Assembly (NCBI RefSeq): GCF_010015445.1
Contig: NC_053121.1
Span: 27,099,934 to 27,163,933, forward strand
Direction of reading: 5' to 3'
From: Perca fluviatilis
Lineage: Eukaryota > Chordata > Actinopteri > Perciformes > Percidae
Length of the DNA: 64,000 bases
Under the pieces are notes generated by a model that saw only the letters and a program-made list of their open reading frames with translations, had not been told where the DNA came from and did no database searches. The position numbers and the translations under genes are program-made. Shown in pieces: positions 1 to 10,348 of this stretch (position 1 is its first letter; each line of letters opens with the position of its first letter).

Positions 1-165
1 TTGGCGCATGCGCAGTCGTGAAGGAAAAAACACACATGCAGGGCGCATAATCCGTGATTGTAGGTGTGCATGATCAGTGACAACATATATATGAGACACC
101 GCTCTCCTCCCAGCACCCAGCGCAAAAAGGGGGGGCAGCAGGCAGAGCACACATACAACGGAGCA

Positions 166-624
166 TCATTCGACGTTGAGTGAGGATAAGACCGAGTGGG
201 TCATAGAGAGCTCAGACATATCACGTGGATAGAAACGGATGAAAGGGCATGGAGATGCCCAGGAGGCCGCTGCATGGATGTCGGCTACTGTCATGCCCTT
301 GAACAGAGCCGCCGATGTCAACAGTGCCCTTGTAGAATATGCCTGGATGCCCTGGGAGGGCTCCGCCCCCTCCGTCACAGGCCTATTTACACAGTTATAG
401 GCCTGGGTGATAGCCTCGCACAGCCAGTGAGACAGACGCTGTTTTGAAAGGGCCGCTCCTTGGGAGTGTTCCCTATAGTGTACAAACAACTGCTGTGTCT
501 GGCTTATGTCCACCGTGTGTAAAACGTACTGTGATAACGCGCGCACCGGGCATAACCGGTGGAAAACCTCCTCCGCGTCGTTGTCATGAGGTGGGGTGGA
601 AAACCTCCTCCACGTCGTTGTCAT
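166..624 (-). pseudogene. DIRS tyrosine recombinase, C-terminal catalytic part
   Basis: The 152-residue minus-strand frame carries CPVRALSQYV, QAYSTRALLTSAALFKG and AAASWASPCPFIRFY. The last block is the region of the nucleophilic tyrosine (final Y of FIRFY), and STRALL holds the second catalytic arginine. The HxxR histidine of the family is tyrosine here (YSTR), which fits a C-to-T change. A 37-base tandem duplication at 558-628 disrupts the join to the upstream domain. Inactive remnant. Confidence 0.75.
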
Positions 625-628
625 GAGG
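558..628. repeat. 37-bp-period tandem duplication inside the recombinase
   Basis: Bases 558-591 and 595-628 are the same 34-base segment (GGTGGAAAACCTCCTCC...) with one difference near the middle (g/a). On the minus strand both copies encode HDND(A/V)EEVFH. Because the period is 37 bases, the copies fall in different frames and break the coding sequence. Confidence 0.85.
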
Positions 629-826
629 CGGGGGGAAAAAACCCTTAAGGGAAAACACCCTTGACCGAAAAGAATTTGTTAGAATTTTCGGTGTGAATGA
701 GGAGTTTGGATGTAAGGTGGCTGCGCTCCCGTCCCCTCTAATGGAGAGGCAGGACGGCGAAACTGACAGTGCATATAAGTCGCTCAATCTCTTGGCTGAC
801 GTCAAGGCAAGGAGAAGTGCTGTTTT

Positions 827-1153
827 TCATGACAGCAACCTGAGAGAGGCTTGTGCCAGAGGCTCGAAAGGAGGCACGGCAGGTTTCTGTCGTCTGACCC
901 CCTTCAAAAAATGCTTTACCAGGGGGTGCGCAAAAACCGTCCTCTCTCCATAGCCTTCGTGGTAGGATGAGATTGCTGCTGCGTAGGCTTTGACTGTAGA
1001 CGGAGCCAAATCATTATCCAGTAATGTTTGGAGATAAGTCAACACGAGAAGCAGGGGACACGATAAGGGGTCCGCTTCCTTCTCCGTGCACCAGCGCTGG
1101 AAAGCAGACCAACACCCCCGCGTAACACGCTGTAGTGGAAGGGGCTCTTGCAT
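827..1153 (-). pseudogene. DIRS tyrosine recombinase, N-terminal (core-binding) part
   Basis: The 108-residue minus-strand frame contains LLVLTYLQTLLDNDLAPSTV, AAISSYHEGYG and HPLVKHFLKGVRRQ. This is the helical SAM-like core-binding domain found before the catalytic domain in DIRS recombinases. It follows the RNase H block, as expected for DIRS. The frame is lost towards 827, where the catalytic domain should continue. Confidence 0.75.
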
Positions 1154-1303
1154 TCTTGATAATGCGCACCACGGCAGGAGGCAAGCCTAATTTCTGCAAG
1201 CGTTCCCGCTCAGCAGCCAGCCCCACAGCCGCTGGGTTATCACCGGGGGGTGAAATATCGTGCCGCCCAGCTGTGACAGAGCATCCTCGCGCCACGGCAG
1301 TTG

Positions 1304-1710
1304 CTAGGAAGGACCCGCCAGCAGCTGAACCAGAGTCGGGAACCAGGATGCGCTCGTGCGCTCCGGTACCACTAAGATGAATGACAGATTCTCCTCCTGG
1401 ATGCGTTCCAGGAGGCCAGAGATCAGAGGGACCAGGAGGAAAGCGTATAGGAGGGTTCTGGGCCAGGGTTGGTGAGAGAAGGCGTCCACGCCGAGGGGTG
1501 GATTGTCCCGTGTGCTCAAGGAAAACCACAGTGCGCACTGTGTGTTCTCTCGTGAGGCGAACAGATCCACCTCCGCTTTCCCGAACCTGCTCCACAGCTT
1601 CTGAACAATAGAGGGATTCAATTTCCACTTGTTGTTAGGTCCGCCGCCCGGTTCAAAACCCCGGGGATGTAAACAGCTTTGAGGGACAACAGATGACTGT
1701 GGGCCCACAG
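1304..1710 (-). pseudogene. DIRS RNase H C-terminal region, broken
   Basis: Minus-strand translation gives AVYIPGVLNRAADL-type sequence near 1640-1690. A different frame then gives EVDLFASRENTQC, PPLGVDAFSHQPWPRTLLYAF and ASWFPTLVQLLAGP. These blocks are characteristic of the RNase H end of DIRS-family pol proteins. At least one frameshift near 1640 separates the two parts, and nothing upstream encodes the catalytic reverse transcriptase core. Not functional. Confidence 0.75.
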
Positions 1711-1819
1711 CAGTAGAACAAAGAGTCCGCTCTGTATATATACAGTATCTGCGGACGTAGTTGAAGCCCGAGCTGTACACAATGGCGGGAAAGAAAATCT
1801 TCACGACTGCGCATGCGCG

Positions 1820-2660
1820 AAGGGATAAACCCAATAGCGTAGCCTTAGAGGACGAAACCTATACGAAATAGAACTCCTTTGCCTTATTTCTGGTCTAGGA
1901 TTCTTGCACTGCAGCCAAACATCTATTATACTTTGGATGTGGCGATGAAAGCTCTATACAGAGCTGAGATTGGAAAATGTGTTTCCTGTGTGAGAGTTGC
2001 AGCATGAGTGGTCTTTCAGGCAGGCCTTCAGGTAGATGGGAATGGTCACAACCAATGAATTAAAGAAACATGATGGACTCTTGCGAAGAGGTATTTATCT
2101 TCACTCGAGTTTCTGCGCGGGAAAGTCACCGGATGCCACAATCTTCTGAACATAGCGATATTGAGAAATATAGAGAGAGTTTTGTGGAGCTGATAGTCTT
2201 AATTAACTTTGTAGCAACTCATTTGGCAATGGCTTGAATGTAACAGATGTTCATTAATATCAAAAAGTTATGCACTAAAGCTTTAACTGGTGGAGAGTTA
2301 GGGAGGGAATATAAATTGGATCAGTCAGGCAAATACTGCCGTGCAATTGCTACGGTAAAGTAAAACGAAGATCTACAGTATATGCCAATATTGAGTCTAC
2401 AGCCATGCTTGCAGCTTTGTGAGGCTGTGCTTATAGGCACAGTAGTGCATGTAGACTTCGCCATCTGTACATAAGAGCCAAGAGCTTGCCTCAATTCAGC
2501 TTGTTACTTCTTGTCTAGTCACTTGTCTAATGTTTGGATTAGGGTAATAGATTAATGAATGGGTGAATGAATGATGCGTGAATGCATGAAATACAGGCAT
2601 GGAATAGCTATTTAAATATTTGGAAACCCATGTAATGCATTGAAGTATTCCATGACAGTT
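1820..2660. other. Non-coding stretch, nothing recognised
   Basis: Between the DIRS element and the Tc1 copy I see no coding block, RNA gene or terminal repeat. Confidence 0.5.
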
Positions 2661-2662
2661 TA

Positions 2663-4289
2663 CAGTGCCTTGCGAAAGTATTCGGCCCCCTTGAACTTTT
2701 CGACCTTTTGCCACATTTCAGGCCTCAAACATAAAGATATAAAACTGTAATTTTTTGTGAAGAATCAACAACAAGTGGGACACAATCATGAAGTGGAACG
2801 GAATTTATTGGATATTTCAAACCTTTTAAACAAATAAAAAACTGAAATATTGGGTGCAAAATTATTCAGCCCCCTTAAGTTAATACTTTGTAGCGCCACC
2901 TTTTGCTGACGTTACAGCTGTAAGTGGCTTGGGGTATGTCTCTATCAGTTTTGCACATCGGAGACTGACATTTTTGCCCATTCCTCCTTGCAAAACAGCT
3001 CGAGCTCAGTGAGGTTGGATGGAGAGCGTTTGTGAACAGCAGTTTTCAGTTCTTTCCACAGATTCTCGATTGGATTCAGGTCTGGACTTTGACTTGGCCA
3101 TTCTAACACCTGGATATGTTTATTTGTGAACCATTCCATTGTAGATTTTGCTTTATGTTTTGGATCATTGTCTTGTTGGAAGACAAATCTCCGTCCCAGT
3201 CTCAGGTCTTTTGCAGACTCCATCAGGTTTTCTTCCAGAATGGTCCTGTATTTGGCTCCATCCATCTTCCCATCAATTTTAACCATCTTCCCTGTCCCTG
3301 CTGAAGAAAAGCAGGCCCAAACCATGATGCTGCCACCACCATGTTTGACAGTGGGGATGGTGTGTTCAGGGTGATGAGCTGTGTTGCTTTTACGCCAAAC
3401 ATAACGTTTTGCATTGTTGCCAAAAAGTTCGATTTGGTTTCATCTGACCACAGCACCTTCTTCCACATGTTTGGTGTGTCTCCCAGGTGGCTTGTGGCAA
3501 ACTTTAAACGGACACTTTTATTGTTATCTTTAAGAAATGGCTTTCTTCTCGGCACTCTTCCATAAAGGCCAGATTTGTGCAGTGTACGACTGATTGTTGT
3601 CCTTATGGACAGAGTCTCCCACCTCAGCTGTAGATCTCTGCAGTTCATCCAGAGTGATCATGGGCCTCTTGGCTGCATCTCTGATCAGTCTTCTCATTGT
3701 ATGAGCTGAAAGTTTAGAGGGACGGCCGGGTCTTCGTAGATTTGTAGTGGTCTGATACTCCTTCCATTTCAATATTATCGCTTGCACAGTGCTCCTTGGG
3801 ATGTTTAAAGCTTGGGAAATCTTTTTGTATCCAAATCCGGCTTTAAACTTCTCCACAACAGTATCTCGGACCTGCCTGGTGTGTTCCTTGTTCTTCATGA
3901 TGCTCTCTGCGCTTTACACGGACCTCTGAGACTATCACAGAGCAGGTGCATTTATACGGAGACTTGATTACACACAGCTGGATTCTATTTATCATCATTA
4001 GTCATTTAGGTCAACATTGGATCATTCAGAGATCCTCACTGAACTTCTGGAGAGAGTTTGCTGCACTGAAAGTAAAGGGGCTGAATAATTTTGCACGCCC
4101 ACTTTTTCAGTTTTTTATTTGTTAAAAAAGTTTGAAATAGCCAATGAATTTCGTTCCACTTCATAATTGGGACCCACTTGTTGTTGATTCTTCACAAAAA
4201 ATTACAGTTTTATATCTTTATGTTTGAGGCCTGAAATGTGGCAAAAGGTCGAAACGTTCAAGGGGGCCGAATACTTTCGCAAGGCACTG
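2663..4289 (-). mobile_element. Full-length Tc1-like DNA transposon (DD34E), inactive
   Basis: Inverted ends of more than 100 bases start CAGTGCCTTGCGAAAGTATT at 2663 and finish with the reverse complement at 4289. TA dinucleotides flank them at 2661-2662 and 4290-4291, the Tc1/mariner target duplication. The ends are nearly identical, implying a fairly young copy. A decayed transposase lies between them on the minus strand. Length 1627 bp is normal for fish Tc1 elements. Confidence 0.95.
2945..3898 (-). pseudogene. Tc1-like transposase, frameshifted
   Basis: It begins at an ATG at 3898 (MKNKEHTRQVRDTVVEKF) with the paired-type helix-turn-helix and the GRPSK hook. The frame changes near 3605, giving TTISRTLHKSGLYGR and WKKVLWSDETK. 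It changes again near 3430, where one base is missing before the LFGNNAKRYVW-type segment, and continues as MVWACFSSAGTGKM, FQQDNDPKHKAK and SPDLNPIENLW. The triad D (WSDET), D (QDND), E (PIEN) is preserved with 34 residues between the second D and E. At least two single-base frameshifts make it inactive. Confidence 0.92.
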
Positions 4290-4291
4290 TA

Positions 4292-4789
4292 TATGACATA
4301 CATTGTCTAGCAACATTACATTGGTTAAGAAGCAGAGCAAGTCTCCCCACCTGATCTAACCAGACAACCAAACTTGATGAGATAGTCAGTGGGACAGATA
4401 TTCATTAAATCTGTCTGTGGGAATTGAATTGACCTGACATCATACAGTTTGGCCTGCCACATAATAACGACCAACCTCGTTATATAATTCATTGGCGGTG
4501 GACTCTTCCAAGTCTTGGTTTAGGATTTAGTCATTATTGTTTACTTTGAGTTTTTTTATTTTTCTGAATATGATCTAAGTGGCTACCTCGGCAGGGGGTG
4601 AGTGAGAAGTGCCAGCAAGTAAATATTCCTCACAATGGTAGAGTAGCAAAAGCCTCTTTATTTATTTATTTATAGGCATTCCCAGCTCCGGCCTCCGAGT
4701 TCCAAGATAAATGGAACGTACTATAACCATTGAGTTATTCATGTACAAACCTTCTATCCTATTATAGTAATACATCAGCAATATCTGAC
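4292..4789. other. Non-coding stretch, nothing recognised
   Basis: AT-rich sequence between the Tc1 copy and the next repeat. No coding, RNA or terminal-repeat signal seen. Confidence 0.45.
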
Positions 4790-5000
4790 ATAGTCTTGAA
4801 TTGCCAGACCTATCTCCATAGTGCTGTGGAGTAAGGCCTGGCTACATCACACGTACATTCTAGCATAGGAGAAAAAAAAACACTCTGGGTTGTTCGCATT
4901 TCTTTAAACCAATCACAATCTGGACGCAATGACGGTGGCTCTGCAAAATAGACTCAGGATGAAACTTGTTTAGGTGGAACATTTGCACCCCGCAAAATAA
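4790..5000 (-). repeat. Interspersed fish repeat, partial copy (same family as 16309-16750)
   Basis: It starts TTGCCAGACCTATCTCC and continues through GCATTTCTTTAAACCAATCA and GGTGGAACAT. The reverse complement matches 16540-16750 closely. Only the terminal part is present. The first 50 bases contain an imperfect inverted repeat (CCAGACC...GGCCTGG), hinting at a DNA-transposon end. No coding capacity; family name not known to me. Confidence 0.7.
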
Positions 5001-5441
5001 AAAGCTGCATACAATATTAAATGAAGTTAACTGTTCACACAATACAGCAACGTAAGCTATTTACAGTTTTTTCCAACTGCTTACACACTAAATCTTTTCA
5101 TGTCACATGATTTTTTAAACCTCTCACTCAAAGTGCAAAACTACACAGCAAATCTCCAAAACCATAAGCTATTTCTCAGCCTTTCACTCAGTTTTCAATT
5201 GCATAAAACACTTTTTTCAAAACATTACACACAATTCTCTACCTAAGACACAAAAATCTAACAGGAAGTGACTTGCTTTCCTTTTCCAAACACAACCAAT
5301 CAAAATGCTACACTTATTTACCAGGGCACACACACACTCCTCACATTTGCAAACACATTATGTCATAACTGAACACTAACCAATCATTGCTTTAGTATAG
5401 GCCTCTACATAGGTCAAAGGTCAGATTACCTGTTTTGAACA

Positions 5442-5640
5442 ATGGATGCCAACAATAGACAGAGAGCAAGGGGAGTAGGAGGGAGAGACAGGGGACAACA
5501 ACAAGGAGGAGGAGGTGGAGGAGAAGGAGGAGGAGGGAAGAAGAGGAAGCCATCTTTGATGAGATCAGGGCCACACTTATTCATCATGTGATCAACCACG
5601 GATTGACCATGAGAGAAGCCCATCTTGAGTAGCTTTACAG
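5442..5640 (+). pseudogene. Truncated transposase N-terminus (RG-rich region plus HTH start)
   Basis: ATG at 5442 opens MDANNRQRARGVGGRDRGQQ followed by a glycine/glutamate-rich run. After a one-base frame change near 5540 the sequence reads IRATLIHHVINHGLTMREA, matching the first helix-turn-helix of the transposase at 7235 (IRATLIDHVINHGLTLMEA). It stops within a few codons. Sequence after 5640 is non-coding. Confidence 0.75.
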
Positions 5641-5739
5641 TGGTGTCCACACTGCATGCAACTATCTAATGACTATTTTCAGCATTACAAATCAATCAGA
5701 CTTTGTTTTGCACAAAGAGCATACTTTACCCCCCGACAC

Positions 5740-5764
5740 ACAAGCATGCACAAACACACACAAA

Positions 5765-5795
<31 letters not shown>

Positions 5796-5798
5796 TAT

Positions 5799-5859
<61 letters not shown>

Positions 5860-5866
5860 CATATAG
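5740..5866. repeat. (AC)n followed by (AT)n microsatellite
   Basis: AC repeats at about 5765-5789 pass into AT repeats at 5808-5847 and ATAC units to 5866, all inside the copy-1 transposon. The copy at 57846-59021 carries a (GT)n tract in the corresponding place, so the repeat predates the spread of this element. Confidence 0.95.
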
Positions 5867-6315
5867 AACACACATAATCTTTATTCTAAAAATGATACCT
5901 TTGGTTTACATGTTTGTACTTTTGTTTTCTTGTTTCATGCTATTGAACAACAATGTGCTACTCTTACAAACGTAATGTTTTGCCCAATAAATATTTTCTG
6001 TTTTACTGTTAGATTACATTGTTTTTTACATTGCACTTTTCAACCCCTCACAGCAGATTACTTTCTCTCTAGAACAGTGTACATGTAGATATAAGCCTAT
6101 GAAAGACAAAAGAGCTTTAGATTTAGAACAACAGTGTGTACATGGTATGTCCAAAAATGTACTATTATGAAAAAAGTGTTTGCCATGTGATGCAAATGCT
6201 TCATTTTGAGATGTGTCTATGGTATTTTGAATGCAGTTTTGAAAATTGTGTGTAGAGGTTTGAAAAAAGGAGACATAGTTTGGAAAACATGTGTAAGCAG
6301 TTGGAAAAAACTGTA

Positions 6316-6799
6316 AATTAGCTGGATAACATTACATGGTTAAATATAATTTGCTCTAACCAGTGTATCACCGTGTGTTTTTCCTCCACAGCAATCCTGC
6401 CAATTGGTCCCAAATGTCTCAGTTAGATAAATTCCCTAAACATATTCATACCCACATAGTCATAGGCAATCATAGGCAGGCCTGCCTTATTGCATGACCC
6501 AAATTTAAAATAAACGTGTATCTTGCTAGCTTGAAGTTTGTTGTTCTTTGCCATAGCGAAGGGGTTTCTAGAACTGCAACACAGAGAGCTAAAGTGGAGG
6601 GGCAAAGCAGACATCCGGTGCATGGTCAGGCTTTATCCTGAAAATGTACTTCGTTCAGACTGTATTTGACATGAAGCAATGGCCTTGTATGTGTTTGTGC
6701 CAACTTTAATTTTTTATGTTTTGGGAGGTTCTGTGATTCTCCCTGCCTGTTTGATTCTCCCTGCCTGTTTATCGGGGGTTTTGATGAACAATGTACTGT
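6316..6799. other. Non-coding stretch
   Basis: No supported coding or RNA signal between the two transposons. GATTCTCCCTGCCTGTTT is repeated in tandem at about 6733-6768. Confidence 0.5.
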
Positions 6800-7234
6800 T
6801 ACAGTTTTTTTCCAATTGCTAAAACACAATTTTGCAAACTAGTGTGGTTTTATCAAAATACTTACAGTTTTTTACGATTGTTTACACACTAAAATAAAAT
6901 TTTTCACACAATTTGCAAAATTCTACTCCAATGAGCAAAACACCTCCACAGATTTGCACAACATTACACACAATGTCTGCTTCACCCTTTTTGCAAAACA
7001 TTACAAACAGTGATTTGTAAAACTCTACACACATTTTCACACCTTAGACACAGATAAGGATTGTGAGGTTACTTCCTTGTCATTACAAAGCACCGGATTG
7101 CCAATTACCACACTAATGAACGAATTGGATAAACACATCTACCAGGTGTGGAAGCACACATGTGCTAATTTGAAAACGCAGCACTCAGGTGTGCTATAAA
7201 AGGCAGCAGGTGAGTTCACCTGTCTTCAACAAAA

Positions 7235-8888
7235 ATGGAAGGAGTTAGAAGAAGAAGAAGAGTGAGAATGAGAGGGGGAGCTCAAAGAGGAGATGAAGGC
7301 GGTAGAGGAAGAGGAGAAGGAGGTAGAGGAAGAGGAGAAGGAGGTAGAGGAAGAGGCCTAGGTAGAGGAAGAGGAGAAGGAGGAAGAGGAGAAAGAGGTA
7401 GAGGAAGAGGCCTAGGTAGAGGAAGAGGAGAAGGAGGAAGAGGAGAAAGAGGTAGAGGAAGAGGCCTAGGTAGAGGAAGAGGAGAAGGAGGAAGAGGAGA
7501 AAGAGGTAGAGGAAGATGCCTAGGTAGAGGAAGAGAAGAACCTGAACAAAGAAGACGAGGACCAAATTTGACTCAAGAAATCCGTGCAACACTTATTGAC
7601 CATGTTATCAACCATGGACTGACACTGATGGAAGCTGGACAAAGAGTTCAACCAAATCTCAGCAGAAATACTGTTGCGTCAGTAATTCGGACATTTCATC
7701 GAGAAAACAGGTAAGCTAACCACACAGTATAAATTGAAACTGAAGCTTGTATAATCAATATTGTTTACTGTGACATTTGACTGTAGGCTGTCATATATTT
7801 ATAAATTTATTTATTTATTTTTCTTATTTTTTTTTTACATAGGATTGAGGGTCGAGGACACCAAGGTGGAAGGGGCCCTATGTTTACTCGTGCACAAGAG
7901 GCCGCAATTGTGAACATGGTTTTGGCCAATAATTGTATCGGGCTACGAGAAATCCAAGCCAATATCATCAATGATGACAATATTTTCAATAACATCCAAC
8001 GAGTCTCTCTGTCAACATTAGGTCGAATCCTAAAGAAAAATCAAATATACATGAAGCAACTGTATCGGGTACCATTTGACAGAAATTCAGAGAGAGTGAA
8101 ACATCTGCGCAATGAGTATGTGGAGGTATGCATTGTTCATCTGACTATGGTGTGGTATCATGCACTGCTCATAATGTTCTGTCACAAAAAATATACTGTG
8201 CTATAGATATTGAATAGCATCCTATTTTCTTGTGTTTCAGAGAGTCTTGCAAATGGATGCTGCTGAAATTCAACATGAATTTATATATGTGGATGAGGCT
8301 GGATTTAACCTTGCAAAAACAAGAAGAGGGAGAAATGTAATAGGGCACAGGGCAATCACTAATGTGCAGGGCCACGAGGGGGTAACATCACCCTTTGCGC
8401 TGCTATCACACAAAATGTGGTCCTCCACCACCATGCAAATCTGGGACCCTATAATGCAAATCTGATACTTGCATTTCTTGACCGATTGCTTGAGATTGTC
8501 ACCGCATTACACCAAGTGGACCAGATGTGGTACATTGTCGTTTGGGACAATGTCCCATTCCATCGGGCTGCTCTGGTCCAGAACTGGTTCCATGATCACC
8601 CTGATTTTGAAGTTTTATATCTTCCCTCATACTCCCCCTTCCTGAATCCTATAGAAGAATTTTTTTCAGCGTGTGGTGGATGGAAGCGTATACGACCCGT
8701 GACCTTATGACCGTTTGCCCCTCATTCAGGCCATGGAACAGGCATGTGATCTTATTGAAGCAGCTTCAGTGCAGGGGTGGATTCGTCACACAAGGCGATT
8801 CTTCCAATGGTGCCTTGCCAATGAAGACATAGCCTGTGATGTGGATGAAATTTTATGGCCTGATCCAGCCAGACGGAGAGACGAATAG
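7235..8888 (+). pseudogene. RG-rich, three-exon IS630/Tc1/mariner transposase, recently decayed
   Basis: Exon 1 is 7235-7710 (donor GTAAGC), exon 2 is 7843-8125 (acceptor TTACATAG, donor GTATGC) and exon 3 is 8241-8888 (acceptor TGTTTCAG, stop TAG). The joined frame is about 469 residues. Residues 1-105 are an arginine/glycine-rich tract. Helix-turn-helix segments follow (IRATLIDHVINHGLTLMEA; LREIQANIINDDN), with a GRPR-like GGRGP between them. Catalytic residues are D in YVDEAGFN, D in VWDNVPFH and E in LNPIEEFF, with 35 residues between the last two. Damage: one base lost in the G run at 8378-8382, a second shift near 8670, and TGA at about 8700 where CGA is likely ancestral. The C-terminus (AMEQACDLIEAA to LANEDIACDVDEI) is otherwise readable. 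Confidence 0.85.
7357..7530 (+). repeat. 54-bp coding minisatellite in the transposase RG domain
   Basis: CCTAGGTAGAGGAAGAGG recurs at 7357, 7411, 7465 and 7519, an exact 54-base period. Each unit encodes the 18 residues GLGRGRGEGGRGERGRGR; the fourth is truncated. The related copy at 60180 has RG-rich sequence without this array, so it expanded in this lineage. Confidence 0.95.
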
Positions 8889-10348
8889 TTACAGTATTCT
8901 TGTTGCTTTTACTGTAGCTTTCTTTCATTTCTGTTTACTTTTACTTTACTTTTCTTCAGAGTCAAAGTGTATGTACTGTAATTCATGCAGTAATTTTTAT
9001 TTGTCTACAGATTTTATTTGTTTACAGTAATTGATATCATTGTTGGTTGATGACTGAAACTGATTATGGTAGAAATACTGTAAGTATTGAAATAAATACT
9101 TGAAATATTCAGTCTGCAGCATCAAGTGTTGTGCAGTGCTTGGTAAGGTTATAGTTGGCCTACAGTATTTGTGTACATTCTCCTTAGATCTCAAAACAAA
9201 TCATGAATGATGTTGTGAGTTTCTCACTATTTTTTGTCACCTAAATTATCCCTTACATAAGAATGTCTGGCCAAAAATCTAATTGCCTACATTTTTTTTT
9301 TTTTTACAAATGTGTTTTTTATTTATCACAGCAGTGTGAAACTGGCTGCAATAGTGTATGATCATTGACAACTGTGTTGGTTAAAATGAAAACTAATAGC
9401 ATTTTTACAAATATGTGTATATGTTTTGACTGAAGTGTGTATTTTTTTGTAAGTGTTTCATTTTGCAAACAATCTAGGAATTTTGCAAATTGATTGTGGT
9501 GTTTGGATAATTGTGATTATATTTTGACAAAAAGAACCCGGTTTTCAAAATTGTGTGTAAACAATTGAAAAAAACTGTAACACAATTCACAAAACCACAC
9601 ACCCAAACTGCAAAATACCTCATATATCCTGCAAAACGAAGCACTGCAACCAAAACTACATTTAGCATTATCAAAATCAAACTTTTGCACCACATGGTGC
9701 AAACTTCATTCATGTTACCAGATTTTTGTCTAACCAACTACACACTGTTGGGCATAATGAAAAGCACTCTCATCTTTAGTGTGTGTTGTCATAATACTAA
9801 AATAGTTAAAATTGTAGAAGATTCTTCAGATTGTTCACATGCACAGAAATATTTGCAGATACACACACATGCTGTTGAAACATTTTTATTTTTTATTTTT
9901 CACAAAACAAGTCAGTGCAACATATGCACAGCAGATATATTTACACTGGACTGAACAAAAATATGCTCACAAAAAAACAGTAAACTGAAAAAGAAAATTG
10001 CAGAAAGAATATATAGAAAAAAAGAGGCTAGTATAATGCTTACTTCCTGATTAAAGTGGTAACAATTAACCATTGAGGTGTTTGGCCAGGTGGCACATAT
10101 ATTGGCCAATTAGATCATGTGTTTTGAAATGGCAAATATGTGACTTTATGTCGGATTGTTGTGTCTTATGCAGAGAACCGTGTTCAGTGCATTTAAAAAG
10201 TGCCACTTTGAATTGCAAAATGTGTGTAAAGCAGAAAATGTGTTTAGACTTTTGGAGACTTGAGAAGAGGTTTTGCTCTCTGTGTGTCTGTTTAAATAAT
10301 TGTGCTATGCATGTCATTTTAGTGTGTTAGCAATTGGAAAAAACTGTA

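Larger units (their letters stand above)
4..1818 (-). mobile_element. Internally deleted DIRS-like (tyrosine recombinase) retrotransposon
   Basis: A 20-base inverted repeat bounds the element: GCGCATGCGCAGTCGTGAAG at 4-23 and its exact reverse complement at 1799-1818. Between the ends, read on the minus strand, come the end of a reverse transcriptase/RNase H region, then a tyrosine recombinase (YR) in two broken blocks. RNase H followed by YR with inverted ends is the DIRS layout. The gag region and nearly all of the reverse transcriptase are absent, because the upstream inverted end sits directly against RNase H-end sequence. Frame changes separate all coding blocks, so this copy is dead. 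The left end is at the window edge, so sequence beyond base 1 was not seen. Confidence 0.8.
5062..6315 (+). mobile_element. Non-autonomous TACAGTTTTTT-family DNA transposon, copy 1
   Basis: Ends are TACAGTTTTTTCCAACTGCT (from 5062) and its reverse complement finishing at 6315, with TA at each outer edge. Inside is a remnant of the family's transposase first exon (5442-5640), followed by AC and AT microsatellites and non-coding sequence. The 1254 bp length and loss of the catalytic exons show internal deletion. A second copy lies inverted at 57846-59021. Confidence 0.85.
6863..9579 (+). mobile_element. TACAGTTTTTT-family DNA transposon with spliced DD35E transposase (near full length)
   Basis: It starts TACAGTTTTTTACGATTG at 6863 and ends CAATTGAAAAAAACTGTA at 9579, with TA at both outer edges. 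It inserted into the related element at 6800-10348. It carries a three-exon transposase at 7235-8888 and about 0.37 kb and 0.7 kb of non-coding flank. TA target, about 25-bp inverted ends and a DDE transposase place it in the IS630/Tc1/mariner superfamily. Confidence 0.88.
6800..10348. mobile_element. Outer TACAGTTTTTT-family MITE, split by another family member
   Basis: TACAGTTTTTTTCCAATTGC at 6800 pairs with GCAATTGGAAAAAACTGTA ending at 10348. Removing the inner element (6863-9579) leaves about 0.83 kb of non-coding sequence with repeated GCAAAAT/CACAC motifs, typical of a MITE. I saw no transposase remnant in the outer part. TA bounds both ends. Confidence 0.8.

Noticed and set aside
7245..7592. 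Leucine-rich 'membrane' protein on the minus strand
   Set aside because: It is the antisense shadow of the RG-rich transposase exon.
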